The translations under genes and the position numbers were made by a program. A stretch of DNA of 64,000 nucleotides from positions 62,001-126,000 of the forward strand of contig JBKHJR010000001.1 in NCBI GenBank assembly GCA_046537975.1, read 5' to 3'. The notes beneath the pieces were generated by a model. It saw only the letters and a list, made by a program, of their open reading frames with translations. It did no database searches and was not told the DNA's origin. The DNA is from JAWLDV01 sp046537975. GTDB lineage: Bacteria > Desulfobacterota > Desulfobulbia > Desulfobulbales > SURF-16. This document shows positions 53,147 to 62,534 of this stretch, piece by piece (within the stretch, counting starts at the first letter, position 1; each line of letters begins with the position of its first letter).

Positions 53147-53797
53147 TCAATACTCATTCCAGCCCTGTTCTCCGGTCAGAGGCACAAACCGGCAGCCTCC
53201 CAAGGATTCCCTTGCCAGGTTTCCCTTTTTCCTGGTAACCAGAACCAGGTCCTGCAGAAATCGATCCCCCACCGGTATCAGCATTCTTCCGCCTTCCGCC
53301 AGCTGATCCTGCAGCGCTTCGGGTACATCGGGAGCCCCGGCGGTTACCATGATCGAATCAAAAGGCTGATGCTCCTCCCAGCCCAGGGTGCCGTCCGCGA
53401 CCTTGGCGGAGAAGTTGTCGTATCCCAGCTCCCGCAGAACATCGACCGCCTTTTCCAGAAGATCCGGGAACTTTTCCACTGTGTAAACCCAGGAACTGAG
53501 CTCAGCCAGGATGGCTGCCTGATAACCGCTTCCGGTGCCGATCTCCAGAACTTTCTCCTTTCCGGAGAGCTGAAGGGCTTCAGTCATCAGAGCCACCATA
53601 TAAGGCTGGGATATGGTTTGTCCGTCCCCGATGGGCAGGGGGCGGTCGGCATAAGCTTCATATTCCATGTCTTTTCCCACGAAGCGGTGACGGGGTATCT
53701 TCCCCATGGCCTCGAGCAGACGTTCATCCCTTATCCCCCTCCGGACAAGCTGGTCCTCAACCATTCTTTTTCTGGCTTCTTCAAAATGTGTCGTCAT
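53147..53797 (-). CDS. pcm: Protein-L-isoaspartate O-methyltransferase
   Basis: The 216-residue SAM methyltransferase repairs isoaspartyl damage in proteins. Signatures are GQTISQPYMVALM, LEIGTGSGYQAAIL and VTAGAPDVPEAL. The start is the ATG at 53797 (AAGGA upstream), which gives the family N-terminus FEEARKRMVEDQL; an earlier in-frame start at 53902 would add 35 unrelated residues. It lies 46 bases upstream of amrS on the same strand. Confidence 0.93.
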   Translation of the reverse strand: MTTHFEEARKRMVEDQLVRRGIRDERLLEAMGKIPRHRFVGKDMEYEAYADRPLPIGDGQTISQPYMVALMTEALQLSGKEKVLEIGTGSGYQAAILAELSSWVYTVEKFPDLLEKAVDVLRELGYDNFSAKVADGTLGWEEHQPFDSIMVTAGAPDVPEALQDQLAEGGRMLIPVGDRFLQDLVLVTRKKGNLARESLGGCRFVPLTGEQGWNEY

Positions 53798-54033
53798 AGG
53801 CTTATATCCTTTGCAACCAGTGTGGGGATGCTTGATAAAAATGATACGGATATACTGTCTGTTCAATGTATCAGCCTGACCCGGATCAAGCTGGCATAAC
53901 AAAGAACTTTTCTATAAATAGTATAATATAGAAAATAAGCCGGGTTCAATTGAAAAAGCGGCGGCAAAATATGAAGGGCCTGCAGGTACGGGGAAGGCGG
54001 GTTTAATGAGCAGTCCCTGAGGTGAGTATGTTA

Positions 54034-54702
54034 TTATGGTGACTTGCGAAAGACAACCAGAGCTCTTTCCGCTCCGGAGAAGGGGAGTTGATAATGGTGG
54101 ATGAAGTGAAGCCTGAAGGGGCTGTCAGGCTGGGAGCTTCTCCACTCCTCTATTTCTTCTTCCGCCCGGGGTCCTTTCATGCAGATTACTCTGCCGCCGG
54201 GCGGGTTGTATCCTCGGATCAGATCGAGAAAGCCGCTGATTGAGGCAAAGGCGCGGCTGACGATCAGGGGACAGGCATTTTTCCGGGCTTCGGGTGGAGA
54301 AGGTTCAAGACGGGCGGCCATTATCTCCACATTGGTAAGCTTAAGATTTCTTATGATGTGGCGCAGAAAAGTTGTTTTTTTCAGTCTGGCCTCCACTAAG
54401 AGTAGTTCCAGATCAGGGAGGGCTGTTTTCAGGACCAGGCCAGGGAACCCGGCGCCGGTCCCCAGGTCGAGCATACTATTGGTTTCCAGGTTGGCCAGAA
54501 TGGGGAGCAGCGCCAGGGAGTCAAGGAAATGCTTGTCTATAATTTCTTGTTCTCCGGTTCTGGCAATCAGGTTTACTTTCCGGTTCCATTTGTTCAGCTC
54601 CCGGCAGTACCAGGCAAGGTTCTCCAGGTTCTGCCGGGAGAGGACAACCCCCAGATCCCGGCAGCCTTTTGCCAGGAGATCCTCAGGTTTTTTATTCTTC
54701 AC
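54034..54702 (-). CDS. rsmG: 16S rRNA (guanine527-N7)-methyltransferase RsmG
   Basis: The 222-residue RsmG has ELNKWNRKVNLIA near residue 31, the SAM-binding LDLGTGAGFPGLVLK, and SRAFASISGFLDL. It methylates G527 of 16S rRNA. It starts with GTG three bases after the hisD stop, so it is translationally coupled. No mnmG/gid or par genes are beside it, unlike the common arrangement. Confidence 0.94.
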   Translation of the reverse strand: MKNKKPEDLLAKGCRDLGVVLSRQNLENLAWYCRELNKWNRKVNLIARTGEQEIIDKHFLDSLALLPILANLETNSMLDLGTGAGFPGLVLKTALPDLELLLVEARLKKTTFLRHIIRNLKLTNVEIMAARLEPSPPEARKNACPLIVSRAFASISGFLDLIRGYNPPGGRVICMKGPRAEEEIEEWRSSQPDSPFRLHFIHHYQLPFSGAERALVVFRKSP

Positions 54703-54705
54703 TTG

Positions 54706-56031
54706 CTAATCCCCGGTTTTTCCTGTGTTTTCTCTCCGGATTTCCGCAGAGCGGCTGTGGGCGGTGAGCCCCTCCTGGTCCGCCAGTCTTTTGATGTGGG
54801 GCGCGTCTTTTAAGAGGGCTGTTCTGGGGCAGGATATGAGGCTGCTCTTTTTGAGAAAGGTCTCCACTCCCAAGGCTGAAGAGGTCCGGGCCGTACCCAT
54901 GGTGGGCAGGACATGGTTGGGACCGGCCACATAATCACCAAAGGCCTCAGGGCAGTAATCACCCATAAAGATCGCTCCGGCGTTTTTGACTTGCGGCAGG
55001 TAAGACCAGGGATCATCAATCATCAGCTCAAGGTGTTCAGGGGCCAGGTCATTGGCCAGTCCAACAGCCTCCTCCAGGCTGTCGGCAATCAGGATGGCCC
55101 CCCTGTCTGCAAGGGAGGTTCCGGCTATTTCGCTCCGGCTGAGCTTCTGAAGCTGTTTCTCCAGCTCCTCCACAGTCTGGTTGGCTACTTCCGGGCTGGT
55201 GGTCACCAGTATGGAGAGGGCCTGGGGGTCATGTTCGGCCTGGGCCAGCATGTCCGCTGCTATGAATGAAGGTTTTGCCCGGTGGTCCGCTACAATCAGT
55301 ACTTCGCTGGGACCGGCTATCATGTCGATCCTCACCCGGCCGTTCACCTGCTGTTTGGCTTCGGCCACAAACTTGTTGCCAGGGCCGACAATCACCTCCG
55401 CCCTGGGAATGGTCTCGGTACCGAAGGCCAGGGCGGCAATAGCCCAGGCACTGCCCAGCTTATATATTTCCGTGATCCCGATTTCCCGGGCCGCAGCCAG
55501 AAGGGCGGGATGCACCTTGCCCTCCCGGTCCGGCGGAGTGACCATGACACGTTTTTCAACCCCGGCAATCCCGGCGGGAATGCCGTTCATCAGGACGGAA
55601 GAAATCAGGGGAGTGCTGCCTCCCTGGCCTCCGGGAACATACAGCCCGGCTGAAGCCACCGGCCTTACCAGTCTGCCGGTAATAACTCCATCATCCCTGG
55701 TAATAAGCCAGGAATCCTCCAGCTCTCTTTCATGGAAGGTCCTGATCCTGTCGCGGGCGACCCTGATACTGTCCAGGAGGTCGCTATCAATCAGTCCGGT
55801 TGCCTGGTCGATTTCTTCACCGCTGACCTTGAGGCCGGTGATGGTCATGTCCTGGCAGTCGAATTTCCTGGTATATTCCAGAACCGCCTCGTCCCCGCGG
55901 CTGATAATGTCTTTAATAATTGCCGCCACCACTTCCCGGCAGCTGTCGTCCGAACCCTGGAAACGGCCGCTCAGGGACCTGATCTTTTCCCGGCCCGTCG
56001 CCGAAGATGTTTTAACTGGTGAGATAATCAT
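54706..56031 (-). CDS. hisD: Histidinol dehydrogenase
   Basis: The 441-residue HisD oxidises histidinol to histidine with two NAD+ and a zinc ion. Landmarks are the YVPGGQGGSTPLISSVLMNGIPA loop, VGPGNKFVAEAK, IDMIAGPSEVLI and EHLELM. No other his genes are close by, so the rest of the pathway lies elsewhere. It lies between the multihaem cytochrome gene and rsmG, ten bases after the former. Confidence 0.96.
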   Translation of the reverse strand: MIISPVKTSSATGREKIRSLSGRFQGSDDSCREVVAAIIKDIISRGDEAVLEYTRKFDCQDMTITGLKVSGEEIDQATGLIDSDLLDSIRVARDRIRTFHERELEDSWLITRDDGVITGRLVRPVASAGLYVPGGQGGSTPLISSVLMNGIPAGIAGVEKRVMVTPPDREGKVHPALLAAAREIGITEIYKLGSAWAIAALAFGTETIPRAEVIVGPGNKFVAEAKQQVNGRVRIDMIAGPSEVLIVADHRAKPSFIAADMLAQAEHDPQALSILVTTSPEVANQTVEELEKQLQKLSRSEIAGTSLADRGAILIADSLEEAVGLANDLAPEHLELMIDDPWSYLPQVKNAGAIFMGDYCPEAFGDYVAGPNHVLPTMGTARTSSALGVETFLKKSSLISCPRTALLKDAPHIKRLADQEGLTAHSRSAEIRRENTGKTGD

Positions 56032-56040
56032 AATAATACC

Positions 56041-57849
56041 TTAATCTTCCTTGTCCCTGGTGCATTCTGTTTCAGGTGTATAATTGTCCCAGGCTTTGTC
56101 CTGATAGGTATCATGGCACCTGATGCATTTTCCCACTCTAAGGATTCCGGAAAGTTCTTCCTGATTAAAGGGACGAAGATCTTTTCTGGAACTGTGCTGC
56201 AGGGCCTTACCCTTGATGGTGACAAAGGCATCCAGAGGCGTGGTCTTGCCTGCCGGGGTATCCAGTCCCTGGTGGGCAGGCTCAAAGTGCCACTCTCCGT
56301 CTTCCTTCCAGACCCTGCCCTCGCCCAGGCCCAGGGTTTTGGGCGAGGTGTGGCAGTCGGCGCAGCTCCTGCCTTCGGCCTGAATGGTATGGGGATTGAG
56401 GGCCGCCATAGTCATGCGGTTGAACTGATCTTCAGGTTCTCCCTTTTCATTGATCAGGGTGACAATATCCTGGCAGCCTGGGGTGACTATTATTATCTCG
56501 TCGTCCCAGAGCGCCAGCATGGGCTCTTCATAACGCAGGAAGGAACGGCCTTCCTCCCACCAGCCCGGGGTCTCTTCCATGGTCAGTTTGTCCAGATGGG
56601 TTTCGGTCTCGTCGCGTTTGACGTGGCAGCCGTAACACTGGGGAACCCAAGGGGAATGACAGGATTGACAGCTCATTCTTTCATGAAGGGGGTCGTCACA
56701 GATCTCTTTTTCAGGAGGTTTCAGAGGATGTCTTTTATCATCCAGCTTCCCCCTGATAAATGGTCCTTTCTGGTCAATATCTATGTTGTTCAGGATATCA
56801 CCCTTAGCAGTCATACCAAAGGCGACCTCCTCCTCACCGGCATTTTTTTCATTGTCTGTTTTTCCTTCCCCGTTGTCTGCTGTCTCTTTTGCCTTCTCCG
56901 TTTCCCATTCTTTACGGTCCACTTCGATATGGCAGCTCCGGCAGCGGATCTCGAGCTGATCTTCGTAATGGGCGTAATTCTTGCCGTCTCCCATGATTTC
57001 ATCCCTGGTGTGGCAATCAATGCAGGCCATGCCTTTCTCATAGTGGATGTCTGAGGGAAGCGAGAGGTAGTAGCGGCCGCCGGGAAGGGTCTTGGGGGAC
57101 ATCTCTCCTTCCTGGAGAGGGGTTCCGTAGTTTTCCGATTCGTATTCCCCCTTATAGGATGTGCCGATGCGGCCGCTTCGGTTGTGGCAGCGGACACAGT
57201 TTTCCACCGGCACTTTTTTGTTGATGAAGGGGTGGCTTTCTTTCGCCTTCTCAGGAGGAAGATCGGGGTTATTCTGGTTGTGGCAGGCGGTACACCCCCC
57301 GCCTTTGGTGGCGAAAAAACCTTCCAGGTCACCGCGTTTTTTCCAGAGATGGCAGGTGGCGCAGAGTTTGCGGAAATAGTCCAGGGCCAGGGAGTTTTTG
57401 CCGCTGGTCATGACATTTCTTACCGTGAAGTTGCCGTCCTGGTTCGGGGCTTCCCCCCAGTAGTAGAGCAGGGTGGCGAGAATGCCGCGGTTGGTGGCCA
57501 TAAGTGAATTCTTCACCTGCTTGACCGCGGGGCTGTGACAGCCTTCAATGCCGCAGGTCTTCTCCACATGACGAAGATCTCCGGAGTTGAGGACTATGCC
57601 CTGATGGGCCTTTTCCTTGTCAATTGCCAGCCGGTTGCCTAAATGACAGGAAGAACATCCTATGACTTTGGCGGAATGGGCCTTGTCCAGGACTACATCC
57701 TGATGGCAGGCCAGACACATCTCTATCTCGCCGGAAGCTGTCTGGTGGACCTTTTCCGGCCGGTTAACCAGGTTTTCCCGAACGACCAGGATGAATACCA
57801 GTATAAGAAAGAAGAGAAGTATAAGACGGGATCTTTTTTGTTTAGTCAT
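56041..57849 (-). CDS. Membrane-anchored multihaem cytochrome c
   Basis: The 602-residue protein has one N-terminal hydrophobic anchor (RLILLFFLILVFILVV) with the rest periplasmic. It has eleven CxxCH haem motifs (CLACH, CSSCH, CATCH, CTACH, CVRCH, CIDCH, CRSCH, CQSCH, CYGCH, CADCH, CIRCH) and one unusual CX4CH (CGIEGCH) that may bind a twelfth. A low-complexity Glu/Lys-rich segment (~330-365) separates two halves. It resembles tetrathionate-reductase-like or NapC-linked multihaem proteins only in layout, and the electron acceptor is unknown. Its ATG at 57849 overlaps the nadE stop, so expression is coupled to NAD synthesis; a longer start at 57960 would read an unrelated leader. Confidence 0.9.
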   Translation of the reverse strand: MTKQKRSRLILLFFLILVFILVVRENLVNRPEKVHQTASGEIEMCLACHQDVVLDKAHSAKVIGCSSCHLGNRLAIDKEKAHQGIVLNSGDLRHVEKTCGIEGCHSPAVKQVKNSLMATNRGILATLLYYWGEAPNQDGNFTVRNVMTSGKNSLALDYFRKLCATCHLWKKRGDLEGFFATKGGGCTACHNQNNPDLPPEKAKESHPFINKKVPVENCVRCHNRSGRIGTSYKGEYESENYGTPLQEGEMSPKTLPGGRYYLSLPSDIHYEKGMACIDCHTRDEIMGDGKNYAHYEDQLEIRCRSCHIEVDRKEWETEKAKETADNGEGKTDNEKNAGEEEVAFGMTAKGDILNNIDIDQKGPFIRGKLDDKRHPLKPPEKEICDDPLHERMSCQSCHSPWVPQCYGCHVKRDETETHLDKLTMEETPGWWEEGRSFLRYEEPMLALWDDEIIIVTPGCQDIVTLINEKGEPEDQFNRMTMAALNPHTIQAEGRSCADCHTSPKTLGLGEGRVWKEDGEWHFEPAHQGLDTPAGKTTPLDAFVTIKGKALQHSSRKDLRPFNQEELSGILRVGKCIRCHDTYQDKAWDNYTPETECTRDKED

Positions 57850-59509
57850 ACTCTGGCAGGCACCTCCCTGCAACAGGCAGATCAGTCCCGAAATCAAAGG
57901 CCCGGGAAGTAAGCCGCAGACCGGGGGGAAGCTGATGCCTTTTAAACTTGTTTTTGTCAAGACGCCTGATCACGTCCTTGACCGTTGAAGAATCATAGCC
58001 TCTGTCGACGATTTCCGCAATAGAGAGCTTTTCTTCCTGCCAGGCCTCAAGGATGCCGTCCAGAATCTTGTAGGCCGGCAGATCATCCAGGTCTTGCCGG
58101 CCGGGAATAAGTTCGGCGCTCGGCGCCTTTTCCAGGCTGGACCCGGGAATGATCTCCCCTGAACCCGAACCCCATTTCCGGTTGAGCAGGGCTGCCAGTT
58201 CATAGACCATGGTTTTGGGAACGTCGGCAAGCGGGGCCAGAGCTCCGCAGGTGTCGCCGTAAAGGGTGCAGTAACCTGTGGCCACTTCCGATTTATTGCC
58301 GGTGGCCAGAAGCAGCCGATTGTACTTGTTGGCCAGGGCCATTAAAAGGACCCCCCGGATTCTGGCCTGGAGGTTGGCTTCAGTAATGTCATCCCGTTCC
58401 TCCTGAAACAGGGGAGCCAGGGTGTCCTTCAGGGTTTGGAGAGACCGGTCAATAGGGATGATTTCAAAACTTATGCCGAGATTTGCCGCCAGCTGCCGGG
58501 CATCAGCAACACTTTCCGGGGAGGAGATCTCTGAAGGCAGGGCTGCTCCCAGGACGTTTTCCGGCCCCAGGGCCCGGACAGCCGCGGCGCAGGTCAGGGC
58601 GGAATCTATGCCCCCGCTCAGACCGATAACCACCCGGGAAAAACCCGACTTATGCACATAATCCCTGATGCCTGTGACAATTCCCCGCAGGATGCACTCC
58701 AAATCCCTGGGATGCTTTTCCCCACCCGGACTGGCCGCATCCGGTTGTTCACTGCCAACAATAAGCATGCCTTCCTCAAAGGGCGGAGTAGACTGGCTGA
58801 GCTCTCCTTTACTGTTAAAGGTCAGGCATTGGCCGTCAAAGAGCAGGGAGTCCTGCCCCCCCATCTGGTTGACGTAGAGGAGGGGAGTCTGGTATTTGCG
58901 GCAGATCCCGGAAAGCCGGTCGAATCTGGAGCTGATTTCGTCTTTGGTAAAGGGAGTGGCTGCCAGATTGATAAAGAGGTCGGCCCCGCCGTTGTGGTGG
59001 AAGTCGGCTATGGGGCTGTGGATATCCCGGAGACCGTGGTTGTCTTCTTCCGGGATGATCTCCTGTCCCAGGGTGATGCCCAAACGCCTTCCCTGGAAAG
59101 GGACAGGGAGATAGACTTCACCTTTTTCAAAGTAGTCGCCTTCCCGGTAGCTGCCGAAGCTCTCCAGGAGATGTTTGTGGATGACAAACTGGATTTTTCC
59201 CTCTGCCATTAACACCGCACTGTTATAAAGACCTTTACCGAAAGTTGAATTGTCCCGGCTTATGACCCCGCAGAGAACGGCCATGTCTCCAATAGTCGCC
59301 AGCAGGCGGGCAAAGGCCTGGTCATGGGCCTCCAGAAAAGAGGACCTGCTTAACAGGGACATGGGGGGAGAGCCGCTGAGCACCAGTTCCGGCAGGATAA
59401 GAAGCTGGCAGCCGGCCTCCCGGGCCCGGGCCATTCCGGCTTTTATCTGTTCAATGTTTTTCTGGAAGTCACCAATAACAGGATTGATGGACGACAGGGC
59501 TATTCTCAT
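57842..59509 (-). CDS. nadE: Glutamine-dependent NAD+ synthetase
   Basis: The 555-residue enzyme has an N-terminal nitrilase-type glutaminase domain (~1-260; LILPELVLSG, with the catalytic Glu, then a Lys and a Cys triad) and a C-terminal synthetase domain (VIGLSGGIDSALTCAAAV near residue 295, the PP-loop; NKSEVATGYCTLYGD). It makes NAD+ from deamido-NAD+. It is the first gene of a minus-strand run that includes the cytochrome, hisD and rsmG. No nadD or nadC is adjacent. Confidence 0.95.
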   Translation of the reverse strand: MRIALSSINPVIGDFQKNIEQIKAGMARAREAGCQLLILPELVLSGSPPMSLLSRSSFLEAHDQAFARLLATIGDMAVLCGVISRDNSTFGKGLYNSAVLMAEGKIQFVIHKHLLESFGSYREGDYFEKGEVYLPVPFQGRRLGITLGQEIIPEEDNHGLRDIHSPIADFHHNGGADLFINLAATPFTKDEISSRFDRLSGICRKYQTPLLYVNQMGGQDSLLFDGQCLTFNSKGELSQSTPPFEEGMLIVGSEQPDAASPGGEKHPRDLECILRGIVTGIRDYVHKSGFSRVVIGLSGGIDSALTCAAAVRALGPENVLGAALPSEISSPESVADARQLAANLGISFEIIPIDRSLQTLKDTLAPLFQEERDDITEANLQARIRGVLLMALANKYNRLLLATGNKSEVATGYCTLYGDTCGALAPLADVPKTMVYELAALLNRKWGSGSGEIIPGSSLEKAPSAELIPGRQDLDDLPAYKILDGILEAWQEEKLSIAEIVDRGYDSSTVKDVIRRLDKNKFKRHQLPPGLRLTSRAFDFGTDLPVAGRCLPEYD

Positions 59510-59858
59510 AACTAACTATTCTTGTGATGTTTTCTGTTCAATGCTTCTGGGATGGCGGACTGCAGACCTGTTTATTTCATATAGCATATCTGAATCATGA
59601 CTTAAATCTAATCTGTAATTTTCTAAATACAAGTTATCAAGAACTTTTCCTTGCCATTATCCCCTGTTTTGTACTATATCTGGTTACTGGAAGATAGTAA
59701 TTATTCTTTTTTCAATGTGCTCCTGCTGTCCGGCGGGATGCCTGACAATGTTGTGCTTCCCGGATCAGCCGTTACCTCTTCGAGGGGCGTTAAGAACGGG
59801 CAAAGCGGGAATAATAGCTGGTTGTTAATAAAAAAACAACTCGAACAGAGGAACCGCT
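59510..59858. other. Divergent promoter region between nadE and the haem operon
   Basis: The 349-base stretch separates the minus-strand nadE run from the plus-strand haem genes and presumably contains both promoters. It is AT-rich toward nadE. A short inverted repeat, GTTGTT (59821-59826) with AACAAC (59835-59840), lies before the ahbD ribosome site. No frame with a ribosome site was seen. Confidence 0.4.
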
Positions 59859-60926
59859 ATGGAATTTGAACCGAAATGGCTGGCCTGGGAAATCACCCGC
59901 CGCTGTAACCTTAATTGTGTGCACTGCCGTTCTTCTTCGGAACTGGAAGTTAAAAATCATCCGGATTTTTCCTGGGAGGAAGGCGTGCGAATTCTGGACG
60001 ATATCGCTTCCTATGCCTCGCCGGTTATTGTCCTGACCGGGGGGGAACCTCTGCTGCGCAACGATGTTTTTGATCTTGCCGATTACGGGACCAAGAAGGG
60101 CCTGCGCATGTGCCTGGCCACCAACGGCACCCTGGTGAACCAGGAGGTCTGCGACAAGATCAAGGAGACCGGAATCAGAATGGTTGCCATGAGTCTGGAC
60201 GGTTCTACCGCGGAAGTCCACGACAATTTCCGTAACCAGGAAGGAGCCTTTGACGGCATGATCAATGCCGCTCGCCTGTTCCGGGAAAACGGTATCGACT
60301 TTCTGGTCAATTCTTCCTTTACCAAGCGCAATCAGCACGATATCGGCAATGTCTACAAACTGGCCAAGGAGCTGGGGGCTACTGCCTGGTACATGTTCAT
60401 GATTGTACCCACCGGCAGGGGTGAGGATGTCATGAATGAGCTCATCGACCTGGAGGATTATGAAGATATCCTGGAGTGGCACTACGACATGGAAAAGGAA
60501 GAGCATGACATGCTGGTCCGGCCCACTTGCGCTCCCAGTTACTACCGGATCTTCAATCAGAAGAAAAAGGAACTCGGGGACGATGTGGAGCGCCGCACTC
60601 TCAAATTCTCCACCGGCGGTTCCAAGGGCTGCGTAGCCGGCCAGGTCATCGCCCTCCTGGATGTGGACGGCAATCTTCTTCCCTGCAGTTATTTCCCCAT
60701 GGCAGCCGGCAACATTCACGAGCAGTCCTTTAAAGACATCTGGGAGAATTCCGAACTTTTCAAGAACCTGCGTGACTTCAAGAAATATAAGGGACGCTGC
60801 GGCAGCTGTGAGTATGTAAGTATCTGCGGCGGCTGCCGGGCCCGGTCCTATGCGATTCACGGTGATTATCTGGCAGAAGAGCCTTTCTGCACACACGTTC
60901 CGTTTAAACTTAAGCAAAAAGGGTAG
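59859..60926 (+). CDS. ahbD: AhbD-like radical SAM/SPASM haem synthase
   Basis: The 355-residue protein has CNLNCVHC (the 4Fe-4S radical SAM cluster, residues ~16-23), GGEP, and a SPASM-type C-terminus with CGSCEYVSICGGCRAR. CAPSYYRIF and the C-terminal AEEPFC segment match AhbD, the haem synthase that decarboxylates the two propionates of iron-coproporphyrin III. A related alternative is AhbC. It lies six bases before hemE, in the same operon as hemH. This fits a coproporphyrin-dependent route in which AhbD replaces HemQ/ChdC. An AGAGGA ribosome site is present. Confidence 0.8.
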   Translation: MEFEPKWLAWEITRRCNLNCVHCRSSSELEVKNHPDFSWEEGVRILDDIASYASPVIVLTGGEPLLRNDVFDLADYGTKKGLRMCLATNGTLVNQEVCDKIKETGIRMVAMSLDGSTAEVHDNFRNQEGAFDGMINAARLFRENGIDFLVNSSFTKRNQHDIGNVYKLAKELGATAWYMFMIVPTGRGEDVMNELIDLEDYEDILEWHYDMEKEEHDMLVRPTCAPSYYRIFNQKKKELGDDVERRTLKFSTGGSKGCVAGQVIALLDVDGNLLPCSYFPMAAGNIHEQSFKDIWENSELFKNLRDFKKYKGRCGSCEYVSICGGCRARSYAIHGDYLAEEPFCTHVPFKLKQKG

Positions 60927-60932
60927 TGACAA

Positions 60933-61961
60933 ATGAATACAAATTTTCTTAAGGCCTGCAGGGGAGAGGAAGTCAGTCATACTCCGGTATGGTTCATGCG
61001 TCAGGCCGGGCGTTATCTCCCGGACTATCACAAGGTGCGGGGCAAGGTTTCCTTCCTGGAGCTCTGCAAGACCCCGGAAATGGCGGCCGAGGTAACTCTC
61101 CAGCCCGTGGATCTGCTGGGTTTTGATGCCGCCATCCTCTTCTCCGACATACTGGTCACCCTGGAGGCCATGGGAGTGCCCCTGACCTTTGAAGAGAAAA
61201 AAGGTCCGGTCCTGCCGGAACCCGTGCGCACCGCCGAAGATGTGGAAAAACTGATCGTCCCTGACCCGGTGGACAAGCTGGGTTTTGTTATGGACACTAT
61301 CCGTTTGCTAAGAAAAGAGCTGGCCCAGAAGGTACCTCTGATCGGTTTTGCCGGAGCCCCTTTCACTCTGGCCACCTATATGGTGGAAGGAGGCTCTTCC
61401 AAAAGTTTTTTCCAGACCAAGAAGATGATGTACTCTGCTCCGGATCTTTATAAGAAGATGATGGACAAGGTGACCGACTCGGTGATCGTCTACCTCCAGG
61501 CCCAGGCTGAAGCCGGAGCCCAGGCCCTCCAGGTCTTTGATTCCTGGGCCGGGTCTCTGGCCCCCTGTGATTTCGGGGAATATGCTCTTCCTTATATAAA
61601 CCGGATAATCAAGGCACTGAAACCCTACGATATCCCGCTGATCTGTTTCGTCAACAACGGTGCCACCCTGCTTGACCAGGCCAGGACCTGCGGGGCTGAT
61701 GTCCTGGGACTGGACTGGCGGATCAATATAAGTGATGCCGTGGATATTATCGGTCCGGATATCACCGTCCAGGGCAACCTGGATCCCTGCGCCCTGATGC
61801 TTCCCGAGGATAAGCTGGAGAAGCGGGTCGCCGGAATCCTGGAAGAGGGCAAAAAGGCCCGCGGCCATATATTCAACCTGGGTCACGGCATCCTCCCTGA
61901 AACTCCCCCGGGAAAGGCCAAATTCGTGGTTGATGCCGTGCACCGTCTTTCCGCCAAATAG
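60933..61961 (+). CDS. hemE: Uroporphyrinogen decarboxylase
   Basis: The 342-residue HemE has TPVWFMRQAGRYLPDY near residue 17, ILFSDILVTLEAMG, and GHGILPETPPG near the C-terminus, all family-typical. It decarboxylates uroporphyrinogen III to coproporphyrinogen III. It lies six bases after the ahbD-like gene and 11 before the HD gene, so it is part of the haem operon. Confidence 0.97.
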   Translation: MNTNFLKACRGEEVSHTPVWFMRQAGRYLPDYHKVRGKVSFLELCKTPEMAAEVTLQPVDLLGFDAAILFSDILVTLEAMGVPLTFEEKKGPVLPEPVRTAEDVEKLIVPDPVDKLGFVMDTIRLLRKELAQKVPLIGFAGAPFTLATYMVEGGSSKSFFQTKKMMYSAPDLYKKMMDKVTDSVIVYLQAQAEAGAQALQVFDSWAGSLAPCDFGEYALPYINRIIKALKPYDIPLICFVNNGATLLDQARTCGADVLGLDWRINISDAVDIIGPDITVQGNLDPCALMLPEDKLEKRVAGILEEGKKARGHIFNLGHGILPETPPGKAKFVVDAVHRLSAK

Positions 61962-61972
61962 TTTGCAGGGGC

Positions 61973-62521
61973 ATGATACCTGATCCTGAGACATGCTACG
62001 GCCTGATGGAGAAATACGGCATGTACCCCCATATCCGGGATCATTCCCTGATAGTGGGGGAGGTTACCAGCCTGCTGGTCCACGGCCTCAATCGTTCGGG
62101 TTTCCGGCTTAACCGGGACCTGGCCCTGGCCGGAGCCCTGCTCCATGACATTGCCAAGAGCGAGTGCATTGAAAAGAGTTGCAGTCATGACCGGCGGGGG
62201 GCGGAGATATGCCGCCAACTGGGATATGACCGGGTCGCTGAAATAGTGGAGGAACACGTTATCCTTGAAAAGGGGGAGGCGCAGCCCCTTAACGAAAAAC
62301 TGATCGTCTACTACGCCGACAAAAGGGTAAACCACGACAGGATCGTCAGTCTCACGGGGCGCCTGGCTTCAATTCTTAGGCGCTACGCCAGAGGCGACCG
62401 GGAGCTGGAGCAGGCTATAGAGGATAACTTCCGGGTCTGTTTCGCGGTGGAGAGGGAGATATTCCGGCATCTCAGCTTTACCCCGGCGGATATCGAAGCC
62501 TCTCTTTTTCAAAAATCATAA
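61973..62521 (+). CDS. HD-domain phosphohydrolase in the haem operon
   Basis: The 182-residue protein has the HD-superfamily motif series (IRDHSLIVGEV; LLHDIAKSECIE; a GYDRVAEIVEEHV helix; YYADKRV). The metal residues His, His-Asp and Asp are all present. It may hydrolyse nucleotides or a phosphate ester. Nothing known links HD proteins to haem synthesis, so its place between hemE and hemH is the only clue. It starts at the ATG at 61973, with GCAGGGG just before. Confidence 0.82.
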   Translation: MIPDPETCYGLMEKYGMYPHIRDHSLIVGEVTSLLVHGLNRSGFRLNRDLALAGALLHDIAKSECIEKSCSHDRRGAEICRQLGYDRVAEIVEEHVILEKGEAQPLNEKLIVYYADKRVNHDRIVSLTGRLASILRRYARGDRELEQAIEDNFRVCFAVEREIFRHLSFTPADIEASLFQKS

Positions 62522-62534
62522 TTAATCGGCAATC

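Noticed and set aside
59790..61031. 413-codon minus-strand frame across the ahbD-like gene
   Set aside because: Antisense to ahbD, with no recognisable domain or ribosome site. Composition reflects the codon third positions of the real gene.
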